This document shows positions 29,587-40,438 of a stretch of 64,000 nt of DNA, piece after piece. The first letter of the stretch is position 1, and every line of letters begins with the position of its first letter. This stretch comes from Pseudomonas sp. RC10 (GTDB lineage: Bacteria; Pseudomonadota; Gammaproteobacteria; Pseudomonadales; Pseudomonadaceae). The stretch lies in assembly GCF_038397775.1 (NCBI RefSeq), contig NZ_CP151650.1:6095001-6159000 (forward strand), in the 5' to 3' direction. Both the position numbers and the translations under genes were made by a program. Under the pieces are notes generated by a model. That model worked only from the letters and a program-made list of their open reading frames with translations, did no database searches and was not told where the DNA came from.

Positions 29587-31176
29587 ATGCCCAGATCTCT
29601 CTACCGCCTCATTCTCGCCCTGAGCCTGTTGCTGCCCTTTGCAGCCCATGCCAGCGATGCCGGTGACTTTGTCGCGGCCGAATCCTCCGAACGCGCTGAA
29701 TTGCTGGAAGCCTGGGCCGCCAAGCCCGATCCGGCGCGCGTCGAATTGCTGGTTGCCCTGCAGGAAGGCCGGGTGGCCGCCGACAGCAGCAACCGCGCCT
29801 TCATCCAGAACGGCGACACCTACACCGCCGTAGACCCGAATGCTCCGGCCTCAGCCGACGCACCCAATCCTGACGAGCCCCAGGCCATCAGCCTGAACAA
29901 CCGTTTGCGCGGTCTGGTGGAAACAGCGCTGGCCAGTCACCAATTACTCGCCGCCGACGCCAAATTGCGTCTGGCCGCCGCGCTGACCCTGCAGAAAAGC
30001 GCCCGCCCTGCGCAACTGCAACTGCTGATGCAGCAAGTTGCCAGCGAGAAAGACGACACCGTTCACGCGGCCCTGAGCCTGGCGCTGGCCAACTTGCAAT
30101 TGGTCGACACCAGCCCGACGGTGCGCCTCGCCGCTGTGCGTCTGCTGGGTGAAACCGGCGATCCGCTGGCCCGTACCCGCCTTGAAAACCTGCTTGAACC
30201 CAACGTCGAAACCGACCCTACCGTGCGCCTTGCCGCCGAAACCAGCCTGGCGCAAGTCAAACGCAAGCTGATGATCGGCGAAGTGATCGGCCAGGTGTTC
30301 AGCGGTATTTCACTGGGGTCGATCCTGCTGCTGGCGGCACTGGGGCTGGCGATCACCTTCGGCCTGTTGGGCGTGATCAACATGGCCCACGGCGAGATGC
30401 TGATGCTCGGCGCCTACGCGACGTACGTTGTGCAGATCATGTTCCAGCGCTACGCACCCGGCGCCATCGAGTTGTATCCGCTTGTGGCGCTGCCGGTGGC
30501 GTTCTTCGTCACCGCCTGCATCGGCATGGCGCTGGAGCGCACCGTGATTCGCCACCTCTACGGTCGCCCGCTGGAAACCCTGCTCGCGACCTGGGGCATC
30601 AGCCTGATGCTGATCCAGCTGATCCGCGTGGTGTTCGGCGCGCAGAACGTCGAAGTGGCCAACCCTGAATGGCTGTCTGGTGGCATCCAAGTGCTGCCAA
30701 ACCTAGTGCTGCCGTACAACCGGATCATCATCATTGGCTTCGCGCTGTTCGTGGTGGTGCTGACCTGGCTGCTGCTGAACAAGACCCGCCTGGGCCTGAA
30801 CGTGCGTGCCGTGACCCAGAACCGCAACATGGCCGCTTGCTGCGGCGTGCCCACCGGGCGCATCGACATGATGGCCTTCGGGCTCGGCTCCGGCATTGCC
30901 GGGCTGGGCGGCGTGGCGCTGAGCCAGATCGGCAACGTCGGCCCTGACCTGGGGCAGAGCTACATCATCGACTCATTCCTGGTGGTGGTGCTCGGCGGCG
31001 TCGGGCAATTGGCCGGCAGTGTCACGGCGGCCTTCGGTCTGGGCATCGCCAACAAGATTCTCGAACCGCAAATCGGCGCAGTGCTGGGCAAGATTCTGAT
31101 CCTGGCGCTGATCATTCTGTTTATCCAGAAACGTCCGCAAGGGCTGTTCGCGCTCAAAGGACGGGTGATCGACTGA
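29587..31176 (+). CDS. urtB: Urea ABC transporter, permease UrtB
   Basis: A 529-residue permease. It has a signal-like N-terminus (LILALSLLLPFAAHAS) and a roughly 200-residue soluble HEAT-repeat-like extension (PTVRLAAVRLLGETGDPLAR and PTVRLAAETSLAQVKRK) typical of UrtB. The LivH-type membrane domain then runs to the end (GLAITFGLLGVINMAHGEML, FGLGSGIAGLGGVALSQIG). Forms the channel with UrtC. Stop overlaps urtC start (TGATG). Confidence 0.95.
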   Translation: MPRSLYRLILALSLLLPFAAHASDAGDFVAAESSERAELLEAWAAKPDPARVELLVALQEGRVAADSSNRAFIQNGDTYTAVDPNAPASADAPNPDEPQAISLNNRLRGLVETALASHQLLAADAKLRLAAALTLQKSARPAQLQLLMQQVASEKDDTVHAALSLALANLQLVDTSPTVRLAAVRLLGETGDPLARTRLENLLEPNVETDPTVRLAAETSLAQVKRKLMIGEVIGQVFSGISLGSILLLAALGLAITFGLLGVINMAHGEMLMLGAYATYVVQIMFQRYAPGAIELYPLVALPVAFFVTACIGMALERTVIRHLYGRPLETLLATWGISLMLIQLIRVVFGAQNVEVANPEWLSGGIQVLPNLVLPYNRIIIIGFALFVVVLTWLLLNKTRLGLNVRAVTQNRNMAACCGVPTGRIDMMAFGLGSGIAGLGGVALSQIGNVGPDLGQSYIIDSFLVVVLGGVGQLAGSVTAAFGLGIANKILEPQIGAVLGKILILALIILFIQKRPQGLFALKGRVID

Positions 31177-32255
31177 TGAACCAGCCATTGATGGTTACCG
31201 CCGCGCAACGCGCTGGCACCAAAGTCACGCTCGCAGTGGGCGTGGTCATCCTCGCCCTGCTGATCGCCCTGCCGTTGCTCTCGCTGCTGCCCGAAAGCAA
31301 CAGCCTGCAAGTGTCGGCCTACACCCTGACGCTGGTGGGCAAGATCCTCTGTTACGCCATCGTCGCGTTGGCGCTGGATCTGGTCTGGGGTTACGCGGGC
31401 CTGTTGTCCCTGGGCCATGGCCTGTTCTTCGCGCTGGGCGGTTACGCGATGGGCATGTACCTGATGCGCGAAGCCTCGGGCGACAGCCTGCCCGCGTTCA
31501 TGACTTTCCTGTCGTGGACCGAGCTGCCGTGGTACTGGGTCGGCACGCAGCACTTCCTCTGGGCGATGTGTCTGGTGGTCTTGGCGCCGGGTCTGTTGGC
31601 GCTGGTGTTCGGCTTTTTCGCCTTCCGTTCACGGATCAAGGGCGTGTATTTCTCGATCATGACCCAGGCCCTGACGTTCGCCGGGATGCTGCTGTTCTTT
31701 CGCAACGAAACCGGCTTCGGTGGGAACAACGGCTTCACCAACTTCCGCAGCATTCTGGGCTTCAGCATCACGTCTCAAGGCACACGGGCGGTGCTGTTTT
31801 TGCTCACCGTGACCTTGCTGGTTGGCAGCCTGTTCGTGGGCTGGCGTCTGGCGCGCAGCAAGTTCGGCCGGGTGCTGACCGCCGTGCGTGATGCCGAAAA
31901 CCGCCTGATGTTCTGTGGCTACGACCCGCGCGGTTTCAAGCTGTTCGTCTGGGTGCTGAGCGCTGTTTTGTGTGGCTTGGCGGGCGCGCTGTACGTGCCG
32001 CAAGTGGGCATCATCAACCCCAGCGAAATGTCGCCGACCAACTCTATCGAGGCCGCCGTGTGGGTCGCGTTGGGCGGTCGTGGCACGCTGATCGGCCCGC
32101 TGCTGGGTGCCGGTCTGGTCAACGGCATGAAGAGCTGGTTCACCGTGGCCTTCCCGGAATACTGGCTGTTCTTCCTCGGCGCGCTGTTCATCGTGGTGAC
32201 GCTGTACCTGCCCAAAGGCGTGATTGGCCTGATGAAAAAAAGGGGCGAACAATGA
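31176..32255 (+). CDS. urtC: Urea ABC transporter, permease UrtC
   Basis: A 359-residue LivM-type permease with eight to ten helices. Recognisable: ALDLVWGYAGLLSLGHGLFF, FAFRSRIKGVYFSIMTQA, the EAA-like loop GRVLTAVRDAENRLMFCGYD, and WVALGGRGTLIGPLLGAGLV. Overlaps urtB by one base and urtD by four, so urtBCD are translated together. Confidence 0.95.
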   Translation: MNQPLMVTAAQRAGTKVTLAVGVVILALLIALPLLSLLPESNSLQVSAYTLTLVGKILCYAIVALALDLVWGYAGLLSLGHGLFFALGGYAMGMYLMREASGDSLPAFMTFLSWTELPWYWVGTQHFLWAMCLVVLAPGLLALVFGFFAFRSRIKGVYFSIMTQALTFAGMLLFFRNETGFGGNNGFTNFRSILGFSITSQGTRAVLFLLTVTLLVGSLFVGWRLARSKFGRVLTAVRDAENRLMFCGYDPRGFKLFVWVLSAVLCGLAGALYVPQVGIINPSEMSPTNSIEAAVWVALGGRGTLIGPLLGAGLVNGMKSWFTVAFPEYWLFFLGALFIVVTLYLPKGVIGLMKKRGEQ

Positions 32256-33106
32256 AAAGCACGCCGACTCCCGCATTCGATCCCGTGCTGGACCCGAACA
32301 GCGACGCAGGCACCAGCCGCGACGCCATCGGCTTGGGCCAAATCGCCGGCAAAGGGCTCAATACCCGACACGGCACCATTCTCACGCTGGAAAGCATCAG
32401 CGTCAGCTTCGACGGTTTCAAGGCGCTGAACGATCTGAATCTGTACATCGGCGTGGGCGAGCTGCGTTGCATCATCGGCCCCAACGGCGCGGGCAAGACC
32501 ACGCTGATGGACGTGATCACCGGCAAGACCCGTCCCAGCCACGGCACCGCCTGGTTCGGCGAGACGCTGGACTTGACCAAGATGAGCGAAGTGCAGATCG
32601 CTCAGGCCGGGATCGGGCGCAAATTCCAGAAGCCCACCGTGTTCGAAGCGTTGAGCGTGTTCGAGAACCTGGAGCTGGCGCAGAAGACCGACAAATCGGT
32701 CTGGGCCAGCCTGCGGGCGAAGCTCAACGGCGAGCAGCGCGATCGCATCAGCGAAGTGCTGGAGACCATTCGCCTGACGTCATCGATGGCGCGGCCTGCG
32801 GGTTTGCTGTCCCACGGGCAGAAGCAGTTTCTGGAGATCGGCATGTTGCTGGTTCAGGACCCGCAGCTACTGCTACTCGACGAGCCGGTGGCGGGGATGA
32901 CCGACGCCGAAACCGAATTCACCGCCGAACTGTTCAAGAGCCTCGCGGGCAAGCACTCGCTGATGGTGGTCGAGCACGACATGGGCTTCGTCGGCACCAT
33001 CGCCGACCACGTCACCGTGCTGCACCAAGGGAGTGTGCTGGCGGAGGGGTCGCTGGAAGAAGTGCAGGCGGATGAGCGGGTGATTGAGGTTTACCTCGGC
33101 AGATAA
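32252..33106 (+). CDS. urtD: Urea ABC transporter, ATPase UrtD
   Basis: A 284-residue ATPase. Walker A GPNGAGKTTLMD, the ABC signature LLSHGQKQFLEIGM and Walker B LLLLDEPVAGMT are intact. The first 45 residues, rich in Pro/Asp/Ser, are an N-terminal extension common in pseudomonad UrtD. A REP doublet lies between it and urtE. Confidence 0.95.
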   Translation: MKSTPTPAFDPVLDPNSDAGTSRDAIGLGQIAGKGLNTRHGTILTLESISVSFDGFKALNDLNLYIGVGELRCIIGPNGAGKTTLMDVITGKTRPSHGTAWFGETLDLTKMSEVQIAQAGIGRKFQKPTVFEALSVFENLELAQKTDKSVWASLRAKLNGEQRDRISEVLETIRLTSSMARPAGLLSHGQKQFLEIGMLLVQDPQLLLLDEPVAGMTDAETEFTAELFKSLAGKHSLMVVEHDMGFVGTIADHVTVLHQGSVLAEGSLEEVQADERVIEVYLGR

Positions 33107-33113
33107 CGCCGAC

Positions 33114-33206
33114 CCTGTAGGAGTGAGCTTGCTCGCGATTGCGATTCTGAAGTCGGCATCTCATCGCCTGACACTCTGCTATCGCGAGCAAGCTCACTCC
33201 TACAGG
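33114..33206. repeat. REP doublet, family A, inside the urt operon
   Basis: Perfect inverted family A cores occupy nearly all of the urtD-urtE gap. Confidence 0.9.
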
Positions 33207-33235
33207 TCCTGCCTAAATATTTGGGAAATGACGCC

Positions 33236-33934
33236 ATGCTCCAGATTGAAAAGCTTCATCAGTTCTACGGCGGCAGCCACATCCTGCGCGGCCTGTCTTT
33301 TGACGTGAAGATCGGCGAAGTCACGTGCCTGTTGGGCCGTAACGGCGTGGGCAAGACCACCCTGCTAAAAGTCCTGATGGGCCTGCTGCCCGCCAAAGAA
33401 GGCGTGGTGCAGTGGGAAGGCAAGCCGATCACCGGCTTCAAGCCGCACCAACGCGTGCATTCCGGCATCGCTTACGTGCCCCAGGGCCGTGAGATTTTCG
33501 GGCGTCTGACAGTGGAAGAAAACCTGCTGATGGGCCTGTCCCGTTTCCCCGGCTCCGAGGCCAAGGAAGTGCCCGCCTTCATCTACGAGCTGTTCCCCGT
33601 GCTGCTGCAAATGAAGCATCGCCGTGGCGGCGACCTGTCCGGCGGGCAACAGCAACAACTGGCCATCGGCCGCGCCCTGGCAAGCCGCCCTCGCCTGCTG
33701 ATTCTGGACGAGCCCACCGAAGGCATTCAGCCCTCGGTGATCAAGGAAATCGGTGCGGTGATCAAGAAACTCGCCGCCCGTGGCGACATGGCGATTCTGC
33801 TGGTCGAGCAGTTCTACGACTTCGCTGCGGAGCTGGCGGATCAGTACATCGTCATGTCCCGTGGCGAGATCGTTCAGCAAGGTCGCGGCGAAAACATGGA
33901 GGCCGAAGGCGTACGTGGTCTGGTCACCATTTGA
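33236..33934 (+). CDS. urtE: Urea ABC transporter, ATPase UrtE
   Basis: A 232-residue ATPase with Walker A GRNGVGKTTLLK, signature DLSGGQQQQLAIGRAL, Walker B RLLILDEPTEGIQPS and the H-loop replaced by Q (LLVEQFYD), as is usual for LivF-type subunits. ATG 33236 follows TTGGGAAATG; an upstream in-frame TTG at 33221 is less likely. ureD follows after 49 bases. Confidence 0.95.
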   Translation: MLQIEKLHQFYGGSHILRGLSFDVKIGEVTCLLGRNGVGKTTLLKVLMGLLPAKEGVVQWEGKPITGFKPHQRVHSGIAYVPQGREIFGRLTVEENLLMGLSRFPGSEAKEVPAFIYELFPVLLQMKHRRGGDLSGGQQQQLAIGRALASRPRLLILDEPTEGIQPSVIKEIGAVIKKLAARGDMAILLVEQFYDFAAELADQYIVMSRGEIVQQGRGENMEAEGVRGLVTI

Positions 33935-33983
33935 TGCACCGATCGGCTAAGGTAGACGCCTTCAAAGAAAGACACCGAACACT

Positions 33984-34829
33984 ATGAACCTGCCCGCCCA
34001 CACCGCCCTGTTCACTCCCAGCTGGCACGCCGAGCTGGAGCTGGGCTATGGGCGCTTCGACGACACCACGCGCCCGACCCAACGCCGCCACAAAGGTCCG
34101 TTGCGGGTGCAAAAGCACCTGTACCCCGAAGGCCCGGAAGTCTGTCAGCACATTATCGTTCACCCACCGGGCGGGATTGCGGGCGGGGATCGGCTGGACA
34201 TCAACGCCAGCGTGGGTCCCCATGCCTGGGCACAGTTGACCAGCCCCGGCGCCGCCAAGTGGTATCGCGCAGCTGGCCCCGCTTATCAACAGCTTGAGTT
34301 GAAGGTCGCGGCGGGCGCTACGCTGGAATGGCTGCCGCAGGAGACGATTGTCTTCAGCGAGGCCAAGGCCGAATTAACCACGCGCGTTGAGCTGGAAGGT
34401 GATGCACGGCTGTTCTACTGGGACGTCGTGGCACTGGGGCGTCCGGCCAGTGGCGAGCGTTTCGATCAGGGGCATTTTCAGGCGCATCTGGACATTCGTC
34501 GCGACGGCAAACTGCTGTGGCATGAGCGCCAGCGCATCACGGGGAATGACGGGCTGCTGGATTCGCCGGTGGGCCTGTGCGGCAAACCGGTGTTCGCGAC
34601 GCTGATCGTGACGGGAGAGATTGACGCGGCACTGATGGAACGTTGCCGCGAGCTGGCTGAACAGTCGCCGGTGCGCGGGGATGTGAGTCAGTTGCCAGGG
34701 CTGATCGTCGCGCGCTGCCTGGCCGATGAAGCGCTGCATGCGCGTGCGTGGTTGATTGAATTGTGGAAAGTGCTGCGGCCTGCGCTGCTGGGCAGAGAGG
34801 CTGTCGCGCCGAGAATCTGGAGTACCTGA
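33984..34829 (+). CDS. ureD: Urease accessory protein UreD
   Basis: A 281-residue UreD (UreH). It binds apo-urease and, with UreF and UreG, forms the complex through which nickel and CO2 reach the active site. Motifs: [42 protein letters not shown], and [17 protein letters not shown]. First gene of the urease block, directly after urtE, so urea uptake and hydrolysis may share transcripts. Confidence 0.95.
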   Translation: MNLPAHTALFTPSWHAELELGYGRFDDTTRPTQRRHKGPLRVQKHLYPEGPEVCQHIIVHPPGGIAGGDRLDINASVGPHAWAQLTSPGAAKWYRAAGPAYQQLELKVAAGATLEWLPQETIVFSEAKAELTTRVELEGDARLFYWDVVALGRPASGERFDQGHFQAHLDIRRDGKLLWHERQRITGNDGLLDSPVGLCGKPVFATLIVTGEIDAALMERCRELAEQSPVRGDVSQLPGLIVARCLADEALHARAWLIELWKVLRPALLGREAVAPRIWST

Positions 34830-34849
34830 TTTTGCGGATTCACACATCT

Positions 34850-34940
34850 CTGTGGGAGTGAGCTTGCTCGCGATAGCGGTTTGTCAGAAAAGGATATGTG
34901 TCTGACAAACCGCTATCGCGAGCAAGCTCACTCCTACAGG
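34850..34940. repeat. REP doublet, family A, between ureD and ureA
   Basis: Inverted copies; left copy begins GTGGGAGTGAGC. Confidence 0.9.
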
Positions 34941-34987
34941 ATTTGTGGCGGTCACAACTTATTTGGCTTTTTGAAACGGAAAAACAC

Positions 34988-35290
34988 ATGGACCTGACGC
35001 CACGCGAAAAAGACAAGATGCTGATCTTCACCGCAGGCCTGGTGGCCGAGCGGCGACTGGCCCGGGGCTTGAAGCTCAACTACCCGGAAGCCATGGCCTT
35101 CATCTCCGCCGCGCTGCTGGAAGGCGCGCGCGATGGCCAGACCGTTGCGGAACTCATGCACTACGGCACCACCCTGCTCACCCGGGAACAAGTGATGGAA
35201 GGCATCCCGGAAATGATCCCGGAAATCCAGGTCGAGGCCACGTTCCCGGACGGCACCAAGCTGGTGACCGTGCACCAACCGATTGCCTGA
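34988..35290 (+). CDS. ureA: Urease gamma subunit
   Basis: A 100-residue gamma subunit, standard length, beginning [20 protein letters not shown] and containing [20 protein letters not shown] and [20 protein letters not shown]. Structural subunit of the (alpha-beta-gamma)3 urease. Upstream in-frame sequence is REP-derived and not coding. Confidence 0.97.
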   Translation: MDLTPREKDKMLIFTAGLVAERRLARGLKLNYPEAMAFISAALLEGARDGQTVAELMHYGTTLLTREQVMEGIPEMIPEIQVEATFPDGTKLVTVHQPIA

Positions 35291-35321
35291 AACACCCCTT
35301 TTTGAACAAGTGAAAACGAAC

Positions 35322-35873
35322 ATGACGTATACGATTCGTGACGCGCTGCTGACTGACATGCCTGCCGTGCTGGACATCTACAACGACGCCGTCCTCAACA
35401 CCACGGCGATCTGGAACGAACAGCCGGTGGACCTGGCCAATCGCGAAGCGTGGTTTGCCGCGCGCCAGACCCAGGCCTACCCGATTCTCGTGGTCGTCGA
35501 TAACGCCGGTCATGTGCTGGGCTATTCCTCGTTCGGCGACTGGCGGCCCTTCGAAGGCTTCCGTCACACCGTCGAACATTCGGTCTATGTGCGCGCCGAC
35601 CAGCGCGGCACCGGCCTTGGTCCCTTGTTAATGAAAGCGCTGATCGAACGCGCCAAGGCTTGCGACAAACACATGATGGTCGCGGCCATCGAAAGCGGAA
35701 ATGCCGCCTCGATTCACCTGCACGAACGGCAAGGCTTCATCACCACCGGCCAGATGCCGCAAGTCGGCACCAAATTCGGCCGCTGGCTGGACCTGACCTT
35801 CATGCAGCTGGACCTGTCGCCGGGGGCCAAGGCCCCGCCGTCTCAGGCGCCGTCGCAGGGTTCGAACCCATAA
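35322..35873 (+). CDS. GNAT acetyltransferase of the phosphinothricin/methionine-sulfoximine type
   Basis: A 183-residue N-acetyltransferase. IRDALLTDMPAVLDIYNDAV, AYPILVVVDNAGHVLGYSSF, and the acetyl-CoA loop YVRADQRGTGLGPLLMKAL identify the PAT/MddA subgroup, which acetylates glutamine-synthetase inhibitors such as methionine sulfoximine. The corresponding gene also lies between ureA and ureB in P. aeruginosa as I recall. The Pro/Ser-rich tail (PPSQAPSQGSNP) is extra. ATG 35322 aligns with the family; an upstream start overlapping ureA is less likely. Confidence 0.88.
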   Translation: MTYTIRDALLTDMPAVLDIYNDAVLNTTAIWNEQPVDLANREAWFAARQTQAYPILVVVDNAGHVLGYSSFGDWRPFEGFRHTVEHSVYVRADQRGTGLGPLLMKALIERAKACDKHMMVAAIESGNAASIHLHERQGFITTGQMPQVGTKFGRWLDLTFMQLDLSPGAKAPPSQAPSQGSNP

Positions 35874-36763
<890 letters not shown>

Positions 36764-36786
36764 GTCGCACAGCATGAAACGACGCC

Positions 36787-36849
36787 ATCGCGAGCAAGCT
36801 CACTCCTACAGGTAATGCGCTGTCCTGTAGGAGTGAGCTTGCTCGCGAT
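36787..36849. repeat. REP pair in reversed order, family A
   Basis: Here the right-type unit (ATCGCGAGCAAGCTCACTCC) comes first and the left-type unit second, with about 14 bases between, the opposite arrangement to the other doublets. Confidence 0.88.
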
Positions 36850-36920
36850 AGACCGCAAAGCGGTCCCGCTCAGAACTCACTGACGCGGTCTCAAATCCAA
36901 TTGAATCTCAAGGCATGCGC

Positions 36921-38621
36921 ATGAAAATTTCTAAACAAGCCTACGCCGACATGTTCGGCCCTACCGTCGGTGACCGGGTGCGTCTGGCCGACACCGAGCT
37001 GTGGGTCGAGGTCGAGAAGGACTTCACCACCTACGGCGAAGAAGTGAAATTCGGTGGCGGCAAGGTCATTCGTGATGGCATGGGCCAGGGCCAGCTGTCA
37101 GCCGACGACGTGGTCGACACGCTGATCACCAACGCGCTGATCATCGACCACTGGGGCATCGTCAAAGCCGACGTCGGCCTCAAGAACGGGCGCATCGCAG
37201 CCATCGGTAAAGCAGGCAACCCGGACATTCAGCCGGACGTGACCATTGCCATCGGCGCGGCCACCGAAGTCATCGCCGGCGAGGGCATGATCCTCACCGC
37301 TGGCGGCGTCGACACGCACATCCACTTCATCTGCCCGCAGCAGATCGAAGAAGCGCTGATGAGTGGCGTGACCACCATGATCGGCGGCGGCACCGGCCCT
37401 GCGACGGGCACCAACGCCACCACCGTCACCCCCGGCAAATGGCACATGATGCGCATGTTGCAGGCCGCTGAAGCGTTCCCGATGAACATCGGCTTCACCG
37501 GCAAGGGCAACGTCAGCGTGCCTGAACCGTTGATCGAGCAAGTGAAAGCAGGTGCCATCGGCCTCAAGCTGCACGAAGACTGGGGCACCACCCCTGCCGC
37601 CATCGATAACTGCCTGACCGTTGCCGACCAATACGACGTGCAGGTGGCGATCCACACCGACACCCTGAACGAATCCGGCTTCGTCGAAACGACCCTCGGC
37701 GCGTTCAAGAACCGCACCATTCACACCTATCACACCGAAGGGGCTGGGGGCGGACACGCGCCGGACATCATCAAGGCGTGCGGCTTTCCCAACGTGCTGC
37801 CGAGCTCGACCAACCCGACCCGGCCGTTCACCCGCAACACCATCGACGAGCACCTGGACATGCTGATGGTTTGCCATCACCTGGACCCGAGTATCGCCGA
37901 AGACGTGGCGTTCGCCGAAAGCCGCATCCGTCGCGAGACCATCGCCGCCGAAGACATCCTCCACGACCTGGGCGCGTTTTCGATGCTCAGCTCCGACAGC
38001 CAGGCCATGGGCCGCGTGGGTGAAGTGATCCTGCGCACCTGGCAGACCGCCGACAAGATGAAACGCCAACGCGGCGCCCTGCCGGGTGACGGCGAAGGTA
38101 ATGACAATTTCCGGGTCAAACGCTACATCGCCAAATACACCATCAACCCGTCGATCACCCACGGCATCAGCCACGAAGTCGGTTCGGTGGAAGTGGGCAA
38201 ATGGGCGGACCTGGTGCTCTGGCGCCCGGCGTTCTTCGGCGTCAAGCCAACGCTGATCCTCAAGGGCGGCTCCATCGCAGCCAGCCTGATGGGCGACGCC
38301 AACGCCTCGATCCCGACCCCGCAACCCGTGCACTACCGCCCGATGTTCGCGAGCTACGGCAGCGCCCTGCACGCCAGCAGCCTGACCTTCATCAGCCAGG
38401 CCGCCTTCGACGCGGGCGTGCCGGAGCAACTAGGCCTGAAGAAACAGATCGGCGTAGTCAAAGGCTGCCGCAGCGTGACCAAGGCGGACCTTATCCACAA
38501 CGACTACCTGCCGAAGATCGACGTCGATCCGCAGACCTATCAGGTCAAGGCCGACGGCGTGCTGCTGTGGTGCGAACCTGCGGACGTGCTGCCGATGGCG
38601 CAGCGGTATTTTCTGTTCTGA
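36921..38621 (+). CDS. ureC: Urease alpha (catalytic) subunit
   Basis: A 566-residue nickel enzyme hydrolysing urea to ammonia and carbamate. Nickel ligands are all visible: HIH in GGVDTHIHF, the carbamylated lysine in [12 protein letters not shown], histidines in [10 protein letters not shown] and [11 protein letters not shown], and aspartate in [14 protein letters not shown]; the flap histidine is in [20 protein letters not shown]. The ATG at 36921 has CAAGG seven bases upstream; an ATG at 36915 would leave no space for the ribosome site. Confidence 0.98.
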   Translation: MKISKQAYADMFGPTVGDRVRLADTELWVEVEKDFTTYGEEVKFGGGKVIRDGMGQGQLSADDVVDTLITNALIIDHWGIVKADVGLKNGRIAAIGKAGNPDIQPDVTIAIGAATEVIAGEGMILTAGGVDTHIHFICPQQIEEALMSGVTTMIGGGTGPATGTNATTVTPGKWHMMRMLQAAEAFPMNIGFTGKGNVSVPEPLIEQVKAGAIGLKLHEDWGTTPAAIDNCLTVADQYDVQVAIHTDTLNESGFVETTLGAFKNRTIHTYHTEGAGGGHAPDIIKACGFPNVLPSSTNPTRPFTRNTIDEHLDMLMVCHHLDPSIAEDVAFAESRIRRETIAAEDILHDLGAFSMLSSDSQAMGRVGEVILRTWQTADKMKRQRGALPGDGEGNDNFRVKRYIAKYTINPSITHGISHEVGSVEVGKWADLVLWRPAFFGVKPTLILKGGSIAASLMGDANASIPTPQPVHYRPMFASYGSALHASSLTFISQAAFDAGVPEQLGLKKQIGVVKGCRSVTKADLIHNDYLPKIDVDPQTYQVKADGVLLWCEPADVLPMAQRYFLF

Positions 38622-38653
38622 TGAGCGCACTCCTCACGCGGGATGACGCCGCC

Positions 38654-38744
38654 TTGTAGGAGTGAGCTTGCTCGCGATCTCGTTAGGTCAGTCACCTGAG
38701 TGCTGCAGGCAGACCGCTATCGCGAGCAAGCTCACTCCTACAGG
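38654..38744. repeat. REP doublet, family A, after ureC
   Basis: Inverted family A cores separate ureC from the next gene. Confidence 0.9.
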
Positions 38745-38843
38745 GGCTGCGGTGCTTCTGATGAATCCGTTGTTCTTCCCGTCACGACATGGCGCTAATA
38801 TGGCCCCACTTCATTCAGTGCCCTGCCAGCAAGGTTGTCCCCC

Positions 38844-39977
38844 ATGCGTCTTTCCGACTTCATCGTTCAGCACGTGGACCGCATCGTCGACGAGTGGGAA
38901 AAATTCGCGGCGACGCTGACGCCTGCGGCGGATTCGATGAACAGTGTGGAACTGCGCGATCACGCCAAGGCCATTCTGCTGGCGGCCGCGCGGGACATGA
39001 ACACGGCGCAGACCAAGTCCGAGCAGATCGCCAAATCGCAGGGTGAAGAGGTCGGTAAGACCCCGACGCTGGATGAGGCCGCCGCCAGCCATGGCGAACT
39101 GCGGCACACGGTCGGCTTCGACCTGGTGCAGATGACGTCGGAGTTTCGTCACCTGCGCGCAACGGTGATCCGGTTTTGGGTCGAAAGCCTGACTTCGCCG
39201 GAGATCGCGTACTTTACGGACATGATCCGCTTCAACGAAGCCATCGATGAAGCGCTGGCGGAGTCAACGGCGGCTTACGCCGAACGTGTTACCCGTTCGC
39301 GCGACATCTTCCTGGCGATTCTGGGCCACGACCTTCGCGCGCCGTTGCAAGCCATTGGCATGTCGTCCGAAATCCTGATGCGCAAGACCACCATCAACGA
39401 TGCGGACATGGCTTACATCAAGGCCATCAAAAGCAGCGGTCGGCACATGGCGACCATGGTTGGGGATTTGCTGGAGTTCGTGCGCAGCCGTCTCGGCTCA
39501 AGCCTGCCGGTCGAGCGCAAGCCGATGGAGATGACCATGGCCTGTCGTGAGGCCATTGATGCCGCCATCGCGGGTCATCCCGACTGCGACCCGACCTTCA
39601 CTACCCGCGGCGAGACGCAGGGCGAGTGGGACCGCGCGCGAATTGACCAACTGCTGCAAAACCTGATCGGCAACGCCCTGCAACATGGTGCCTCGCCGCA
39701 CAAGATCAGCGTGACGCTCACAGGCAGCGAGCATCACATCAGTCTGTCGGTGCACAACGAAGGCGAGCCGATTGCGCAGGAAGCCATCGGCAGTATTTTC
39801 GACCCGATGGTGCGCGCGCTCAACGAAGAAGCGGGCACGCACAACCCTTCAACCAGCCTGGGGTTGGGGTTGTTCATCGTCAAGGAAGTGGTCAACGCCC
39901 ACGGCGGGAGTATCACCGTGACGTCGAATGTCGGGGATGGGACCACGTTTACGGTGGTGCTGCCGAAGAGGGGGTGA
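38844..39977 (+). CDS. Orphan histidine kinase with RsbRD-like N-terminal domain
   Basis: A 377-residue soluble kinase without membrane helices. Residues 1-150 are a helical sensory domain resembling RsbRD_N (LSDFIVQHVDRIVDEWEKFA). The H-box is AILGHDLRAPLQAIGMSSEI, with L-R-A-P in place of the common I-R-T-P; then the N-box LLQNLIGNALQHGA, G1 VHNEGEPI and G2 TSLGLGLFIVKEV. No response regulator gene is adjacent, so the partner is unknown. ATG 38844 has CAAGG at good spacing. Confidence 0.85.
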   Translation: MRLSDFIVQHVDRIVDEWEKFAATLTPAADSMNSVELRDHAKAILLAAARDMNTAQTKSEQIAKSQGEEVGKTPTLDEAAASHGELRHTVGFDLVQMTSEFRHLRATVIRFWVESLTSPEIAYFTDMIRFNEAIDEALAESTAAYAERVTRSRDIFLAILGHDLRAPLQAIGMSSEILMRKTTINDADMAYIKAIKSSGRHMATMVGDLLEFVRSRLGSSLPVERKPMEMTMACREAIDAAIAGHPDCDPTFTTRGETQGEWDRARIDQLLQNLIGNALQHGASPHKISVTLTGSEHHISLSVHNEGEPIAQEAIGSIFDPMVRALNEEAGTHNPSTSLGLGLFIVKEVVNAHGGSITVTSNVGDGTTFTVVLPKRG

Positions 39978-40008
39978 ACGGCGTCAAATCATCGGATGTA
40001 CGCATTCC

Positions 40009-40102
40009 CCTGTGGGAGCGAATTCATTCGCGATGGGTTCGCTCTGGCGATAAAAATGCGTCGAATGTACCGCCGTCTCGCGAATGAATTCGCTCCCACA
40101 GG
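40009..40102. repeat. REP doublet, family C
   Basis: Lies between the convergent kinase and cbpM genes. Confidence 0.9.
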
Positions 40103-40136
40103 GGGTAAGCGGTGCTGAACGTATCGCGATGCACAT

Positions 40137-40436
40137 TCAATCCTGCAAAAACCTGCCCAGCCGCTGTTTGAGCATGCGGTTTTCGGCCCGCACCTGCTCA
40201 AGCTCATCCAGCAGGTTCAGCGCCAGGGCGACGCCGTCCCATTCCATTTCCAGATCATGGTGCAATTTGGCCGCACGCTTGGCGATCGACAGCGAGTACG
40301 TGTCGAACAGCCAATCATCCGGCCTGTGTCCCTGGGGTTCGACGATGCCGTGTTCGACAATCTCGATGACATAGGCGGCCGGCATATCGACCACCTGGCA
40401 GAACTCCTTCATGTCTACGACCAGGGTATTGCGCAT
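40137..40436 (-). CDS. cbpM: Chaperone modulator CbpM
   Basis: A 99-residue MerR-like protein that binds the J-domain of CbpA and inhibits it. FCQVVDMPAAYVIEIVEHGI contains the helix-turn-helix-like fold, and the C-terminus is a coiled coil (LALNLLDELEQVRAENRMLK). It starts 2 bases after the cbpA stop. Confidence 0.92.
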   Translation of the reverse strand: MRNTLVVDMKEFCQVVDMPAAYVIEIVEHGIVEPQGHRPDDWLFDTYSLSIAKRAAKLHHDLEMEWDGVALALNLLDELEQVRAENRMLKQRLGRFLQD

Positions 40437-40438
40437 GA

